From the NCBI RefSeq assembly GCF_947179165.1, contig NC_077238.1:82365757-82429756 (forward strand): a stretch of 64,000 nt of DNA, written 5' to 3'. Below the pieces are notes generated by a model. It did not search any database, was not told where the DNA came from, and saw only the letters and a program-made list of their open reading frames with translations. Source of the DNA: Solanum dulcamara. Lineage: Eukaryota; Streptophyta; Magnoliopsida; Solanales; Solanaceae. Shown here in pieces: positions 48,246 through 59,239 of this stretch; the stretch's first letter is position 1; each line of letters opens with the position of its first letter. The position numbers and the translations under genes were made by a program.

Positions 48246-48773
48246 CTAAACAAACGAAGGAGATCCAATTACTGGCTCCTCCTTTGCTTTCGTTATAACA
48301 TAACCAATCAACATATAAATAAGGAAAAAGGAGCAACCAATGGCACAAACAGCAGTAGCTAGACCAACTGAATGTGCCAAAGTAGCAGACAAACCAGTTA
48401 CAAATGCAATTACAACAGAGAACATTGATAGGAACTGCAAACTTGCTGCAACCCAGGAAAGTTTAATCAGAAGTTTCAGCTCTCGTCTGGTCGTGGGCAG
48501 ACGAATCACTGCCATGATCAAGTAGCTAAGCACAGCCCCCACAGAGCATACAAAGCCAATGGCATCCGTGATAACGAATGCACAAAAAGCCGGTTTCTTT
48601 ACTAGAATCGCCATCCCTTTATGAGGGCTATCGCGATCACTCTCAAAACCTCCTGGTAGTGTGAAACCGGCTGCAAAGGTGAGCGTTACTAGTAGTGTAG
48701 CTACAACTAGATTTGTTTGAGCTTTATCCTTAATATCTTTGATTTCTCTTGTTTCATTATCATCCGAATTCAT
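48246..48773 (-). CDS. PGG-domain membrane protein 3
   Basis: Single exon, 175 residues, start MNSDDNETREIKDIKDKAQT. Close paralogue of PGG gene 2: TNLVVATLLVTLTFAAGFTL with PGGFESDRDS, then AFCAFVITDAIGFVCSVGAV and VIAFVTGLSATLAHSVGLA. The C-terminus differs (EEPVIGSPSFV), because the MITE arm that truncates PGG2 is not used here. A TATA box (about 48883-48892) and the same 30-codon uORF with ATGA overlap precede it. All four hydrophobic helices and the PGG are intact. Confidence 0.82.
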   Translation of the reverse strand: MNSDDNETREIKDIKDKAQTNLVVATLLVTLTFAAGFTLPGGFESDRDSPHKGMAILVKKPAFCAFVITDAIGFVCSVGAVLSYLIMAVIRLPTTRRELKLLIKLSWVAASLQFLSMFSVVIAFVTGLSATLAHSVGLATAVCAIGCSFFLIYMLIGYVITKAKEEPVIGSPSFV

Positions 48774-48862
48774 CGTCCTACGTATGAGTGGATGACCTCA
48801 ACCTTCCTTTTCCTCCCGTCAGAGCTATCTAACCTCTGTTGTCTTGCTAGCTCCGAATTCAT
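48770..48862 (-). promoter_or_regulatory. 30-codon uORF touching the PGG3 start
   Basis: Frame starting MNSELARQQRLDSSDGRKRK and ending ..HSYVGR, with the same length and ATGA overlap as at PGG2. Only three residues differ between the two copies. Confidence 0.6.
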
Positions 48863-49678
48863 TTTACCCTGCTTGCAAAACCGTTATATAGAGAAAAAGT
48901 TAATTATATTAGACTCTTCTTCAAGAATCTCTAAAATAAAAATCTAAGTATCACTATTTGCCTTTGACCAAAAGAAAGGGATTTGTTATTTACGTTATTC
49001 TTTTATAATTTCATTTCATGAAACATGTATTACTCCAAAGTGTATTTTAATTTCCTTCTCTGTTTCACTTTGTTAGGTCGTAGGTTGACTTAGCACAAAG
49101 ATTAATCAAGGAAGACTTTCGAAATTTGTGGTCTTTTAACTCTTAAATATCTTCAACATTTGTGCGGTTATGAAAATTTTAAAACATGCAGTCTTAAATA
49201 TGCCTTGTGTGACTATAAAAACTTTTCATTAAGGAAATATAGAAAAACTACTGAAAAAAACAGAAATTTCCAGCAAACATTTCCGGAAATCCATCGAATA
49301 TCCGTCAGAATGCCTGTCGGAAATTCTCCTTTTTTCAGTAATAAAATGTGTCATTCTTTTTCCAACGAACTGATAAAAAGGTAGCATAAAACAATGTGTA
49401 ACAAAGGTAATAGTAGTAGTAGTGCACAAAAATATTGTCTATTTCTGGAAATACATTTGCAGCCTATCTTGCTACACCATGTAAGGCTTTACATAATACA
49501 TTGTCATCATGAACATCTCCACCATTTTTTTCTATGAATTAGAAAATCTTACTCCTTGGCAAAGAGTTTATGTCATGTCGTAAAGAATTTTTACACTATC
49601 AGGTTATATTGACCTGCAATAACAGGTAACTCTCCTGGTCAAGCATGACATGATAACATGATCAATTAGTAGCATTCA

Positions 49679-50192
49679 CTATGTCTCTCGCTCTCTACTC
49701 ATGTTCTTCTTATATGGACTGCTTCCAAGAACACAAGTAACCAACAAGTACATAACGAAAGAGATGCAACCGATGACACAGACAGTAACCGCGAGGCCAA
49801 CTGAATGTGCTAAAGTAGCATACATACCAGTTACAAAGGCAATTACAACAGCTGACATCGCCACAAGCTGCAAAAAAGTTGCAATCTTATAAAGCTGCAT
49901 CTCAACTGTCAACTCTGTCACAGATATTACACTTGTTGCCATCACGAAATAGGTGAATACAGCAGCAGCTGAGGATGTAAAGGCAATAGCATCCGTAACA
50001 ACAAATGCACAAATGCTGTTCTTCTTAATAGAATGCCATCCCTTTATCAGGACTATTGATATCGCTGTTAAAACCTCCTGGCAATGTGAAACCAGCTGTG
50101 AAGGTGACTGTCATTATTAGAGTAGCAACAACTAAATGTATCTGAGCTGCTTGCATAATATTTTCGTGAGCTTTTTCGTAGGTTGGATCCAT
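49679..50192 (-). pseudogene. PGG-domain gene 4, frameshifted
   Basis: Starts intact (MDPTYEKAHENIMQAAQIHL, then LPGGFNSD) but has two single-base deletions relative to its neighbours: one near 50034 ('gaatgccatc' against 'gaatcgccatc') and one near 50010 ('gcacaaatgc' against 'gcaccaaatgc'). The first produces a stop within three codons. The remaining three-helix part (AVVIAFVTGMYATLAHSVGL) stays open in another frame to the end at 49679. A TATA box (TATATAATG, about 50227-50234) is still present. Either a recent pseudogene or assembly errors. Confidence 0.75.
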
Positions 50193-51644
50193 CTTGTGTG
50201 CCTTTCGCTTTCGTTCGGATGAAACATTATATAGGAAATTTCAGAACTCTTGATGAAGTCTTTCTTTTAGCTGTTGGCTTGCAACTCAAATACAAGTAGT
50301 TCTATTATAATTACATTGACTTTGACAGAGTCATCATCAACCCCAAACCATCCCATATTATAAGTCGTTTACCATTTTGTCTTGTTATGGCTACTGTTCA
50401 GGATGATTTGTCAGGTTGTCTATAGTATTTTGTCATGACTTTTTCATTTCCGTTATTTCTTTCTCTATACTGTTTTGGATTGTCTTTTCCTTAAGCTGAG
50501 GATCTATCTAAAACAATTTCTGTACCAATCTCAGGGATAAGATTTGCGTAATCTTAAAATTCCAAGCTCGTACATGAACGTGTAGAAGTGTACACAATGA
50601 AGTCTTTGATGAATATTTGCATTAAATTATCTTAAAATGCATGCCATACTGGTTCATGAACCTGAAGTATATTTCTTAATGAAATTATTTCTTGAGTCTA
50701 TATATTAAAATATATTAAGATTCCAGGCTGGTCAATTTTATAGGGAATGGCCAGATATCATATAAAATATTGATATTTCAATGGAAAAGAGTGAGGCAGG
50801 CCCATTATCCATTGAGTTTCGAACCATGTGCCATTGGTCGTCGGAAAATTCTTGGTTTTAAAACAACATAATTGCCTGCCAAAAGACAGCAATTTAACCT
50901 TGTCGAAGCATGGTGCATACCTATAACACCATTATGCAGAAAAGCAATAAGAAGTTCTATAGAGAGATATCACTTGCCTACCAAGATGCTGCACAAAGAC
51001 CTATGCAGTGACCAAGGCCGAATTTTCACTAAGAATTCAAAAAAGAATTAAACACACGAAGAAGTCAAATGAGATTCCACATCATCTATATATATAAAAT
51101 AATAATTTTAATAATGTATAAACAGAGTAATTTTCTGCACAAAGGGGGGTTTGGATGAACCCCTTGGCCCTACCTGTCTCCCCCCCACCCCACACACACA
51201 CCCCACACACCCAACATATGTATGTAAGAAGCAAAGTAAATATGTGAATCGAGTTAAAGTAAAAATGTGAATCAAGTTATTGCAAACATCGAAATACAGC
51301 AAAAAATAAAATTTGTTTGGATTAAATGGTTGTTGACAAGAAAAACAATTGAATTCAAGAAAAGTAATTGTGAGCACTCAAATATGGAGTCTTTTAACAT
51401 CACTTCACAAACTAAATCTGTTTTTAGTCTTTCCCTTAACTTTCAAAGTTTCATATGCCAATGAGTGGAAATTTTTGACAAAATTTGCCCCAAGCAATGT
51501 TCGTGGCATAATCATCAACTTACCATTTATGGTGAGATCACAAGGAGCAAAGTTATACATACTTTTTTCTTTTTCTCTCTGTCACTTTCTGAACTCATAA
51601 TAAACTCGAGGGATTAGACCTAGGTAGGTTAGAGGTAACTTATA
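50193..51644. other. Gene-free DNA between PGG cluster and PP2C
   Basis: No gene supported. Contains the promoter side of PGG gene 4, a fragment like the PGG-flanking MITE arm near 51010-51040 ('gaattttcactaagaattc') and a C/A-rich stretch at 51180-51215. The final part is the 3' flank of the PP2C gene. Confidence 0.45.
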
Positions 51645-54600
51645 CTAGGTATTGGCATCTCCATGACTTCCTCCGCCTCCTTTTATGGAAACCACTGGTG
51701 CACGGAAGGAACTGCGACTAATCAAGTGAGAATCAAGAAACAAAACTATGACCGTGATATCGTCATGAAAATGTCGCCTCACTCCTCTATCTATCCTTTT
51801 CAGATCTGCGTATCTCATTTCTCTTTTCTTCGCTGCTTCCTGAAGGGCAGCTTTTACAAGTTTTCTAGCGATGCCCTGTACAAATTTGGAAATGTTAGTT
51901 CAATAGCGAAAGCAGCTGACATAATAATTTTAGTGCCAACAGTCGGTCAAATGTAAATCATGGCTACCTGAAGTCGACAGGTCATATAGAAAACAAAACT
52001 TGCATGCAAAGAATCAACTCACTAGTGTTGATGTCTAGTGAAACACATTACGCACAAGTACAAGCATACATGTGGAAACTGAACGCCAGTTATATAAACA
52101 ACCACAAAAAGGAAAAAACACTTCATGGTGACCACCCCTCAAGATTCAATATGAATGATACAACAACAGCATACCCATAGATTACTTATGTTTACAAACT
52201 ATCGAGAATTTATGATACTTCTTATTTGTATTTGCATAATATTGGCATGAGATGAGTTTAAATGCAATAACATTGACAATGAAGATTCATGTAGCCGCTG
52301 GTTAGGGCTGAGGCATGGTTGTTGTTGTTGATGATGTTTTAGATGAAAGAAAAGAAGCAACACAAAAGGAGAGGATCGAGATGGGAAGGGTTTTTCCAAG
52401 TTTGCATTCATTTTGGCAAGAGATGAGATTATAGGGAGCAAGCTTACTGAGGACATGACCTTAGATAGGAAAGTTTTGAGATCGAGGATTAGTGTGGAAG
52501 GATAGTAGTTAGCTGTGTGTTGTAGTACTCTTATGAGGGAGAAGCAAGGATCTAGTCTCCTCTTCTCATCTTCTCCGTAATTTAGTACTTTACCTAGTAT
52601 TCACGTAGTATCTTATTCTTCTTTTTTACTACTACTACCACTTGTTACCTTGATTGCTTTGTTTGTCTTGCTATTTGTTTTCTTTAGTTTCCTTTATATC
52701 TTGCTTTGATTGTACTTTTTTGACCCGAGGTCTATCGGACACAACCTCTCTACCTCACAAAGGTAGGGATAAAGTCTATGAACATCCTACCCTCCCCATA
52801 CCCCACTTGTGGGATTACACTGGGTATGTTATTGTTTGTTATAAGAAAATAGGGAGCAAATTTCATTAACGTGAAAACTTAAGTTTCACTTGTACCTAGA
52901 GATGAAGTGACCTATAATCAAACTATTTGTAACACCAAAAGAGACCTTAAAACCAAATGGAAAAAGATCTACTCAATAAAAATAATACATATTTAATTCA
53001 TAATCTCAAGGTCTCTTTTGTAATCATAGGCATTCATATCAAAAATGCTTACTACTTCCTAGTCTATTTAGGTAAAACCAAAAACACGGAAGTGATATCC
53101 CTCCGCTTTCCTCTTCTCTCCTTTCTTTTCTTTTCTTTTGCACAGTCTTTGTTTCTTTTTCCCTTTCTTACAATCTAAAACATCTTTAAACGCCACCAAT
53201 CTAAGGTTTAATCAGGGAAATGGCTAGTTAAGCTTATACACTATTCTTGTTTTAGAACCAGCCTCTCTACCTCCCAAGGTAGGGATAAATTCCGTGTACG
53301 CTCTACCCTCCCCAGACTCCACTTGTGGGATTACACTGGATATGTTATTGTTGTCCCAAGTTATTAAATAAAAATATGAACACATGTAAATATCGCAAGA
53401 AAACTAAATAGCAGATTTATTAGAGAATTCCGCACCCATTGCTGGAAAACCGAGAACTTACAAATAACACAAGTCAGTGTTCTCCGAAAACTGAGGATAT
53501 GGAAAAAGATCTACTAAGAGAGAGATCTTAACAGCTGCATCTAATCACAAGCTACACATAAGTTGTTCCTTTTTAATGGAGATTTACCATCAAAGATATG
53601 CACACAGGAAGAGAAGGAAGTGCCCTCTCTCTCTCTTGCTCTTGTTAACAAATGAGAATGATATGATGACAAGAAAAAGTAGAAGAACTGATAACCGAGG
53701 ATATTCTTCCTTATCAAAAAAAAAAAATGAGGACAATCTTACATGATGTTCACAACTGCTGACAATGTTCACAGCCTCTTGATTGCTGAGATGCTCCCAT
53801 AAGCCATCTGACGCAAATATGAGAAACTGATCTTCTGGAAGGAGCTTCTGCACAAATATCGATGGCTCAGCAAGGAGAATAGGCTTCTGGAATGTTCCAG
53901 GAAATCGAAACTTAGGGAGCAAAGGCTCTCTGTTAAACTCTGCTCTTTTCAAATATGCATCACCAATTGATCTTGAAACCTGCAAATATATTGAAATTTC
54001 AGCATCATAATATCTCTGCTGATGTCATCTGTTTCAGACAGCTTAGATATGTTGCAAAGATTCTATGAAATAGTAGCACGAGTGTTTTCTTTTTTAATAT
54101 TCTTCCCTCACTAAAGCTTAGCAAGAGGAGGAACGTATTCTAGTTGTGCTTCTTTCAAGAGAAAGTGTCATAATGAGCACAGCCAAATAAAAAGGGCAGC
54201 CCGGTGCACTAAGGCTCCCGCTATGCGCAGGGTCCGGGGAAGGGCCTGACCACAAGGGTCTATTGTACGCAGCCTTACCTTGCATTTCTGCCAGAGGCTG
54301 TTTCCAAGGCTTGAACCCGTGACCTCCTGGTCACATGTGCTTCTTTCAAGAGAAAGTGTCATAATGAGCGCAGCCAAATGAAGTCCAAAAATAGGACAGG
54401 AGAGACCAACAATAACAACAACATACCCAGTGAAATCTCACAAGTGAGGTTTCAAGAGGGGAGCGTAGAGTGTAGACCATAACCCTACCTCTTGGAGGTA
54501 GAGAAGCTATTTCCGAAAAACTCTAGGCTCAAGTGCAACAAATTCAAGTATAAAAATAAGAAGGAAAAAAAAAAGAGTGAAGAAAACATAGCAACTAATA

Positions 54601-57484
54601 AGGAAAGCAGTGTAGAGCATACAAGAAAGTAACAATAACAAAAACAAAATAGTGTGATAACCGAAACACAATAAACAACAGATGATGATAGATATCAAAA
54701 GCAAGAAACTACAAGAATATGGCCAATACTTCGACAAACACCACCAAGCCAATACCAGTCGAAAAAATAAGACAATGCTCCACTACCTACTAACCTTCTA
54801 CCCTAATCCGCGACCTCCACACCCTTCTATCTAAGGTCATGTCCTTAGTAAGATGAAGTTGCGCTATATCCTATGATCCTGTCTAATCTCCTCTCTCCAA
54901 TTCTTTTTTGGCCAACCTCTACCTCTCCTTGCACACACTATATCCAATCTTTCACACCTCCTCACTGGAGGGGAAAGACCAAAAAAACTGAAATAGTTTC
55001 TTTATACAAATTAGCATTTTGACCTATGGGTGGAAATGGCAATTCAGTCAGAAGATCCAATAAATAAGTGTATGTAATGAACCGCACAGTGAGTATGATA
55101 ACATGCAACTAAAATACCTGTATAATTCCCTTCACACGCCAAACCTTGTGCTTTAAAACTACTACATGTGGATCATCAGGATGCAGTGAACGCAGTTCCT
55201 CACGGACAGATTCCAAACTCGCATTATGTTCAGAAGATAATTGAACTGCTTTGACCTCTTTCAGAGCCCTCTCCCGTTTTCCTAACACCGCACGAGAATC
55301 TCCAGCATTTGCGATGTATAACATGCCACTGCATATAATACCCACTAAGCAGCATGATCCCACTGAAGCAATTTGGGGTCTAGTTTGCCATTGCTTTCTC
55401 ACAAGAGAAAGAAACTCCTCTTCTGTTGCCAAATATGCCTTGCTTATAACATCGGCTGACATTACTTGATCCTCTGAGGTGAATTCTGCATCACAAAAAG
55501 CTGTCGAGTGAGTAACATACGCATCAGCAATCTTCCAACCATATGCAAGAGGAGAAGAGTGTGTTCACATTTCAAAGGGTGAGAGAGAATCATCAAAGCT
55601 TTCTTTACTGGAGTATTTTCTTTCTTATGGGGAGGGGAGTGGGTAAGCAGGAAGCGAGGCTAATCAAATGCTATTTTATGGAATAAGCAGATAGGTTTAA
55701 CCAACTTTTCTATAACATAATACATGAGTGATGACACTCCTCAACAATACTTCAATTTGCAACAACTACCAGAAAAAACAAGAAACTACAACAAGTTAGA
55801 CAAAATGGGAGTTACAAACATTAGAAGAAGGAAGTTAAAGAGGATAAAGAAGCCTCCATGAGATCATCTAGTCACACTTGGTCCATTTCCAAGTTTTGGT
55901 ACAGATACCTCTGTACCACCTTTTTGGTACTTTATCCTTTTCATCTAGGCTATTTCTTGTGTTAAATTATAGCTTCCTTGAATAGGTCTTAGTTCTTGAA
56001 GATTCTCTTTTCTTACTTCATAAGAGGAAAGTCTCCCTTATTTATGCTTTCCTAGATATTTTGTATTTGAGAGGAGTCCTCTCTTCTTAGGTGCTTAGTA
56101 ATCCTAGGTTCCGTTTCTAGTATTGGAATGAGTTGGCCGTCCTTAGTAGGATGACCGACTTATGACCACGATAGGATTGGAGGTAAGATTTATGTCCCCC
56201 TCCTTGTATTCCATTTTTATTTTCTATCTATGATAAGACCTAGGGGTGTTGCTCAGCCCCTGATCCCCCTCAAGGGTCAATTAACCCAAAAACAAAAAAA
56301 ATACAATGAGTGATGAGATCTGCTATCTTCTCTTTTTATGGGTACAATATTTAATGGGTTGCTTTGCTAGTTTTTAGTGATGAGATATAAGCAGAGAAAG
56401 TCGCCTAGCAACAAAAATCTAGGATTTGATCTCTTTTTATGATTGGAGGTTTTGTACATTAGCAGATGGATGCTCGGACTTTAAACCCAAGCGACTTTAT
56501 CATGATTTGAGTTACAAAATATGACATCTTTGTGATGACTGCGTACTATGGATATTTCATGGACATGGAACGTGCTCGGACTTTAAACCCAAGAGACTTT
56601 ATCATGATTTGAGTTACGAAACATGACATCTTTGTGATGACTGCGTACTATGGATATTACATGGACATGGAACCTGTAATGGTACTGAAACTAAGGCTCA
56701 CATTCAGTAATTTGCAATACCTGGATAAGGAAACTAAAATATAGCAATTGAAACTATTAGTTCATGGTGTAAATAAAGTATGTGCTTATGTGAATAAAGG
56801 GGTATCTGTACATGTATCTTTTAGTCCTTTCCATTTCAAGACAGAGCCCCTGACCTCTAAGGAACACACAGTAGCGCCTTGGTGTCTGCAAGGAACCACA
56901 GCCTAAGTGAGGCAAAGAACTCAACATACTTTACATCTAGTGTCTAAGCATGACTCAGTAACACATTTAACAACATTTATTTACTACAAACAGGAGACAT
57001 ATAACATGAAGCACAAACTGGAAATAAATGTGTGCGTGTGTTTTGTATGAGTGCATTATATACAATAGTTGATAAACTACCTAGAGTTACTGCAGGAAAC
57101 ATAAACAAAAGATATTTGAAGCAAAGCATAGGAAAGAAGAAAAAGCATACTCTTGACGTTCTCAAAAAGGCGACTATTTATAAACCGGGCAGCTTCAGCA
57201 CCTGCATGGCCATCATATATTCCCACAAAGGTGCCCTGAGGACCTGTTTCAACCAAACTCATTGACCCCGATTCAAGCTGGCTCTGATCCTCCATTACAT
57301 TATTCGCTTGAATTACAGCCATCGAGAACTCCCCATTAACATGGTGCCCCGAATCTTTATACCACCACAATCCATCAACACTGCCACCTGGATCTCCTCC
57401 TCTACTGCTGCTATTTTCACCTTCATTATCTAATGTAGGCTTCCAACAAGGATATACAAACTTTTTCCATGTAGTTGTCACCAT
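51645..57484 (-). CDS. Clade-D protein phosphatase 2C
   Basis: Mg/Mn-dependent Ser/Thr phosphatase; Arabidopsis PP2C.D members dephosphorylate plasma-membrane H+-ATPases and oppose auxin-driven growth. Exons 57151-57484, 55118-55485, 53743-53979 and 51645-51875 join to 389 residues, normal for the clade. The N-terminus has the clade motif [11 protein letters not shown] and [20 protein letters not shown]. Catalytic landmarks are complete: YDGHAG (Asp91), GSCCLVGI with [49 protein letters not shown] (Asp292), [18 protein letters not shown] (Asp351-352). It ends after [12 protein letters not shown] 5' UTR exon (about 59037-59230) with donor at 59036 precedes a leader intron; an ATG at 57494 opens a 22-codon frame overlapping the main start. 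Introns are rich in SINE and LINE pieces. Confidence 0.92.
52447..52845 (+). mobile_element. 5'-truncated RTE-type LINE end
   Basis: Starts with the region encoding the end of the RTE frame ('gaggacatgaccttagatag', 'gatcgaggattagtgtggaa', 'ggatagtagttag'), continues through a T-rich 3' UTR and ends with the TS-type tail ('cgaggtctatcggacacaac', 'cacttgtgggattacactgg', 'gtatgttattgtttg'). It lies in PP2C intron 3. The minus-strand copy at 54405-54985 has the same order. Confidence 0.7.
53250..53357 (+). mobile_element. TS/RTE-type tail
   Basis: 'accagcctctctacctccca', 'aggtagggataaattccgtg', 'ctccccagactccacttgtg', ending 'ggatatgttattgttgt'. Tail only, no head; a strongly truncated insertion in PP2C intron 3. 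Confidence 0.7.
54189..54335 (-). mobile_element. Au SINE, 5'-truncated
   Basis: Minus strand: 'gtgaccaggaggtcacggg', 'ttcaagccttgg', 'aaacagcctctggcagaaat', 'taaggctgcgtacaataga', 'cccttgtggtcaggcccttc', ending 'gcaccgggctgccc'. This follows the angiosperm Au SINE, lacking the first part of its tRNA-like head. Flanked by an unusually long direct repeat: 'tgtgcttctttcaagagaaa..' at 54145-54188 and 54336-54378, about 43 bp with few differences. In PP2C intron 2. Confidence 0.8.
54405..54985 (-). mobile_element. 5'-truncated RTE-type LINE end
   Basis: Minus strand: the decayed end of the RTE frame ([21 protein letters not shown] translation near 54880-54960), then 'aaggacatgaccttagatag', a T-rich 3' UTR, and the TS-type tail ('ggaaatagcttctctacctc', 'ctgggtatgttgttgttatt'). 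It sits directly beside the Au SINE in PP2C intron 2. Confidence 0.7.
55847..56300 (+). mobile_element. L1-type LINE 3' UTR fragment
   Basis: Matches, in opposite orientation, the 3' UTR of the LINE at the right edge of the window: 'aagcctccatga', 'ttatttatgctttcctag', 'gaggagtcctctc', 'aatgagttggc', 'ccttagtaggatg', 'ataggattggaggt', 'cctccttgtatt'. It starts almost exactly at the end of the element's last reading frame and ends in an A-rich tail. In PP2C intron 1. Confidence 0.75.
56468..56675. repeat. 100-bp tandem duplication in PP2C intron 1
   Basis: Two copies of about 102 bp from 'tgctcggactttaaacccaa' (56471 and 56573) through 'tatcatgatttgagttac', 'catctttgtgatgactgcgt' and 'acatggacatggaac'. 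Copies differ at a handful of bases, so it is recent. Confidence 0.85.
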
Positions 57485-57849
57485 ACCTTTGCATGATACT
57501 GCTATTATGACTCACACCCAAAATGGTCCAGCAAGCAAGTAATTGCCAAACCACAATTATTCCAAAATCTTGCCAAAAGCTCGGGACTTTATGCATATAT
57601 CAAGCAATGCAGGCATCATTAATCTGCATAAACCCGAATGATCTAGCAATCAAAAGACTCATCAAACAGCAATCCTTCCAAAATCTACACCCCAGCTTGA
57701 GACTTATGTAGTAAATCTTGCAAAAAGTTCCAGACTTTGCGCATATATCAAGAAATGCATACAGTTAATCTGCATACCCGGAAAGCATTAGCTACCTAAA
57801 TAAAATATGTAGCCAAAGCCTGCATTAACAGACACAATAAATGAGAAAT

Positions 57850-59030
57850 TGAATCTATAATATTAATGGGGTTCAAGATTATACACAATATAGTGACCAA
57901 GCAATGCTCAGCAATTAAGACTAAAACATGAAAAGGGCTTCACAATTATACACAATACAAACAACCAATGCAGCCACCAATTAATCTGTACACCAACATA
58001 AACAAGAACGACAAATGTTTGTATCCACAAATTGCATTTTGACTCAAGAAATAAACAATTTGAGACAAACGAATAATGGGTTTTCAAGTTTCAAGATTAT
58101 TATACACAATATAGAGACCAAACAATGCAACAACGACATACCCAGTGTAGTCTCACAAGTAGGGTCTGGGGAGGGTAAGATATACCCAGACCTTACCCCT
58201 ACCTTTGTGGGGATAGAGACGTTGCTTCTGATACACCCTTAGCTCAAAGAGACCAAACAATGCAAACATCATTAATCTGAATACCCACATAAACAAGAAC
58301 AACAATCTAAGCAGAGAAACTAAATTACAGACAAATTAAATCAACAATTAAGACTAAAACACAAAAGGGGTTTCATGATTATACACATTACAAAAATCAA
58401 CCAATGCGAGACACCAATTAATCTGCACATCAACATAAACAAGAACAACCTAAGCAAATGTTTATATCCAAAAATTGCATTTTGACTCAATAAATGAGCA
58501 ATTTGAGACTAAAACGAATAATGGGTTTTCATATTTCAAGATTATTATACACTATAGAGACCAAACAATGCAACCACAACATCATATCCAGTGTAGTCCC
58601 ACAAGTGGGGTATGGGGAGGGGAGGAAGTAGCAAATCTTACCCCTACCTTGATGTTGTTTCCGATAGACCAAACAATGCAAACATCATTAATCTGAACAC
58701 CCACATAAACAAGAGCAATAATCTAAACAGAGAAACTACATTACAGACAAATTAAACCAACAATTAAGACTAAAACACAAAAGGGGTTTCATGATTATAC
58801 ACAATACAGAAATCAACCAATGCAAGACACCAATTAATCTGCACAACAACATAAACAAGAACAACCAAAGCAAATGTTTGCATCCAAAAATTGCATTTTG
58901 AATCAAGAAATGAACAATTTGAGACTAAAACGAATAATGCGTTCTCAAATTTCAAGACTATTATACACAATATAGAAATCAAATACAGAAATGAATCGCA
59001 CATACAAATATCAAGATTGGATATTACATT
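57850..59030. repeat. Threefold 420-bp repeat in PP2C leader intron
   Basis: Copies marked by 'aagactaaaacac(aa)aaggg' near 57918, 58349 and 58766 (spacing 431 and 417 bp). Each has 'accaattaatctgcac', 'cataaacaagaac', 'aattgcattttga' and 'attattatacac'. Copies 1 and 2 contain a minus-strand TS-type tail at equivalent places (about 58125-58245 and 58575-58672: 'ccagtgtagtc', 'acaagt', 'ggggag', 'cttacccctacc'); copy 3 has none. Confidence 0.8.
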
Positions 59031-59239
59031 GAATACCTTGAATCAGATATTCCCAATTGGGTGTGGCAATAGAAGACCCCCCTTAAATCATATTTTGATA
59101 AAAACAAAAAAGAATGGATTTTCTCTTGCGACAAAGAGAAAAAAGAATTGTTTCTTTACAATGTGGAAAAGGGTGATAGACAGAGGGGGTGAGAAAAGGG
59201 GGTGGGGAGAAAAAAATGGCGTGGTGGGGTGGGAGTGGA

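Larger units (their letters stand above)
45365..49620. repeat. 2.15-kb tandem duplication with PGG genes 2 and 3
   Basis: Unit 1 (about 45365-47440) and unit 2 (about 47445-49620) are colinear. Each holds a downstream block ('catactg..tgtttcattgaatg', 'ctatataggctta'), a PGG gene, a promoter with 'gcttgcaaaacc' and TATA, then 'tttcatttcatgaaaca', a 'ctactgaaaaaa' inverted-repeat element and 'ttatattgacctgcaa' at the end. The two start codons are 2151 bp apart. A related downstream block also follows PGG gene 1 (about 44165-44470). Confidence 0.8.

Noticed and set aside
54507..54752. Hydrophobic 81-codon frame on the minus strand
   Set aside because: It is the T-rich 3' UTR of the RTE LINE read through; hydrophobicity comes from T-rich codons.
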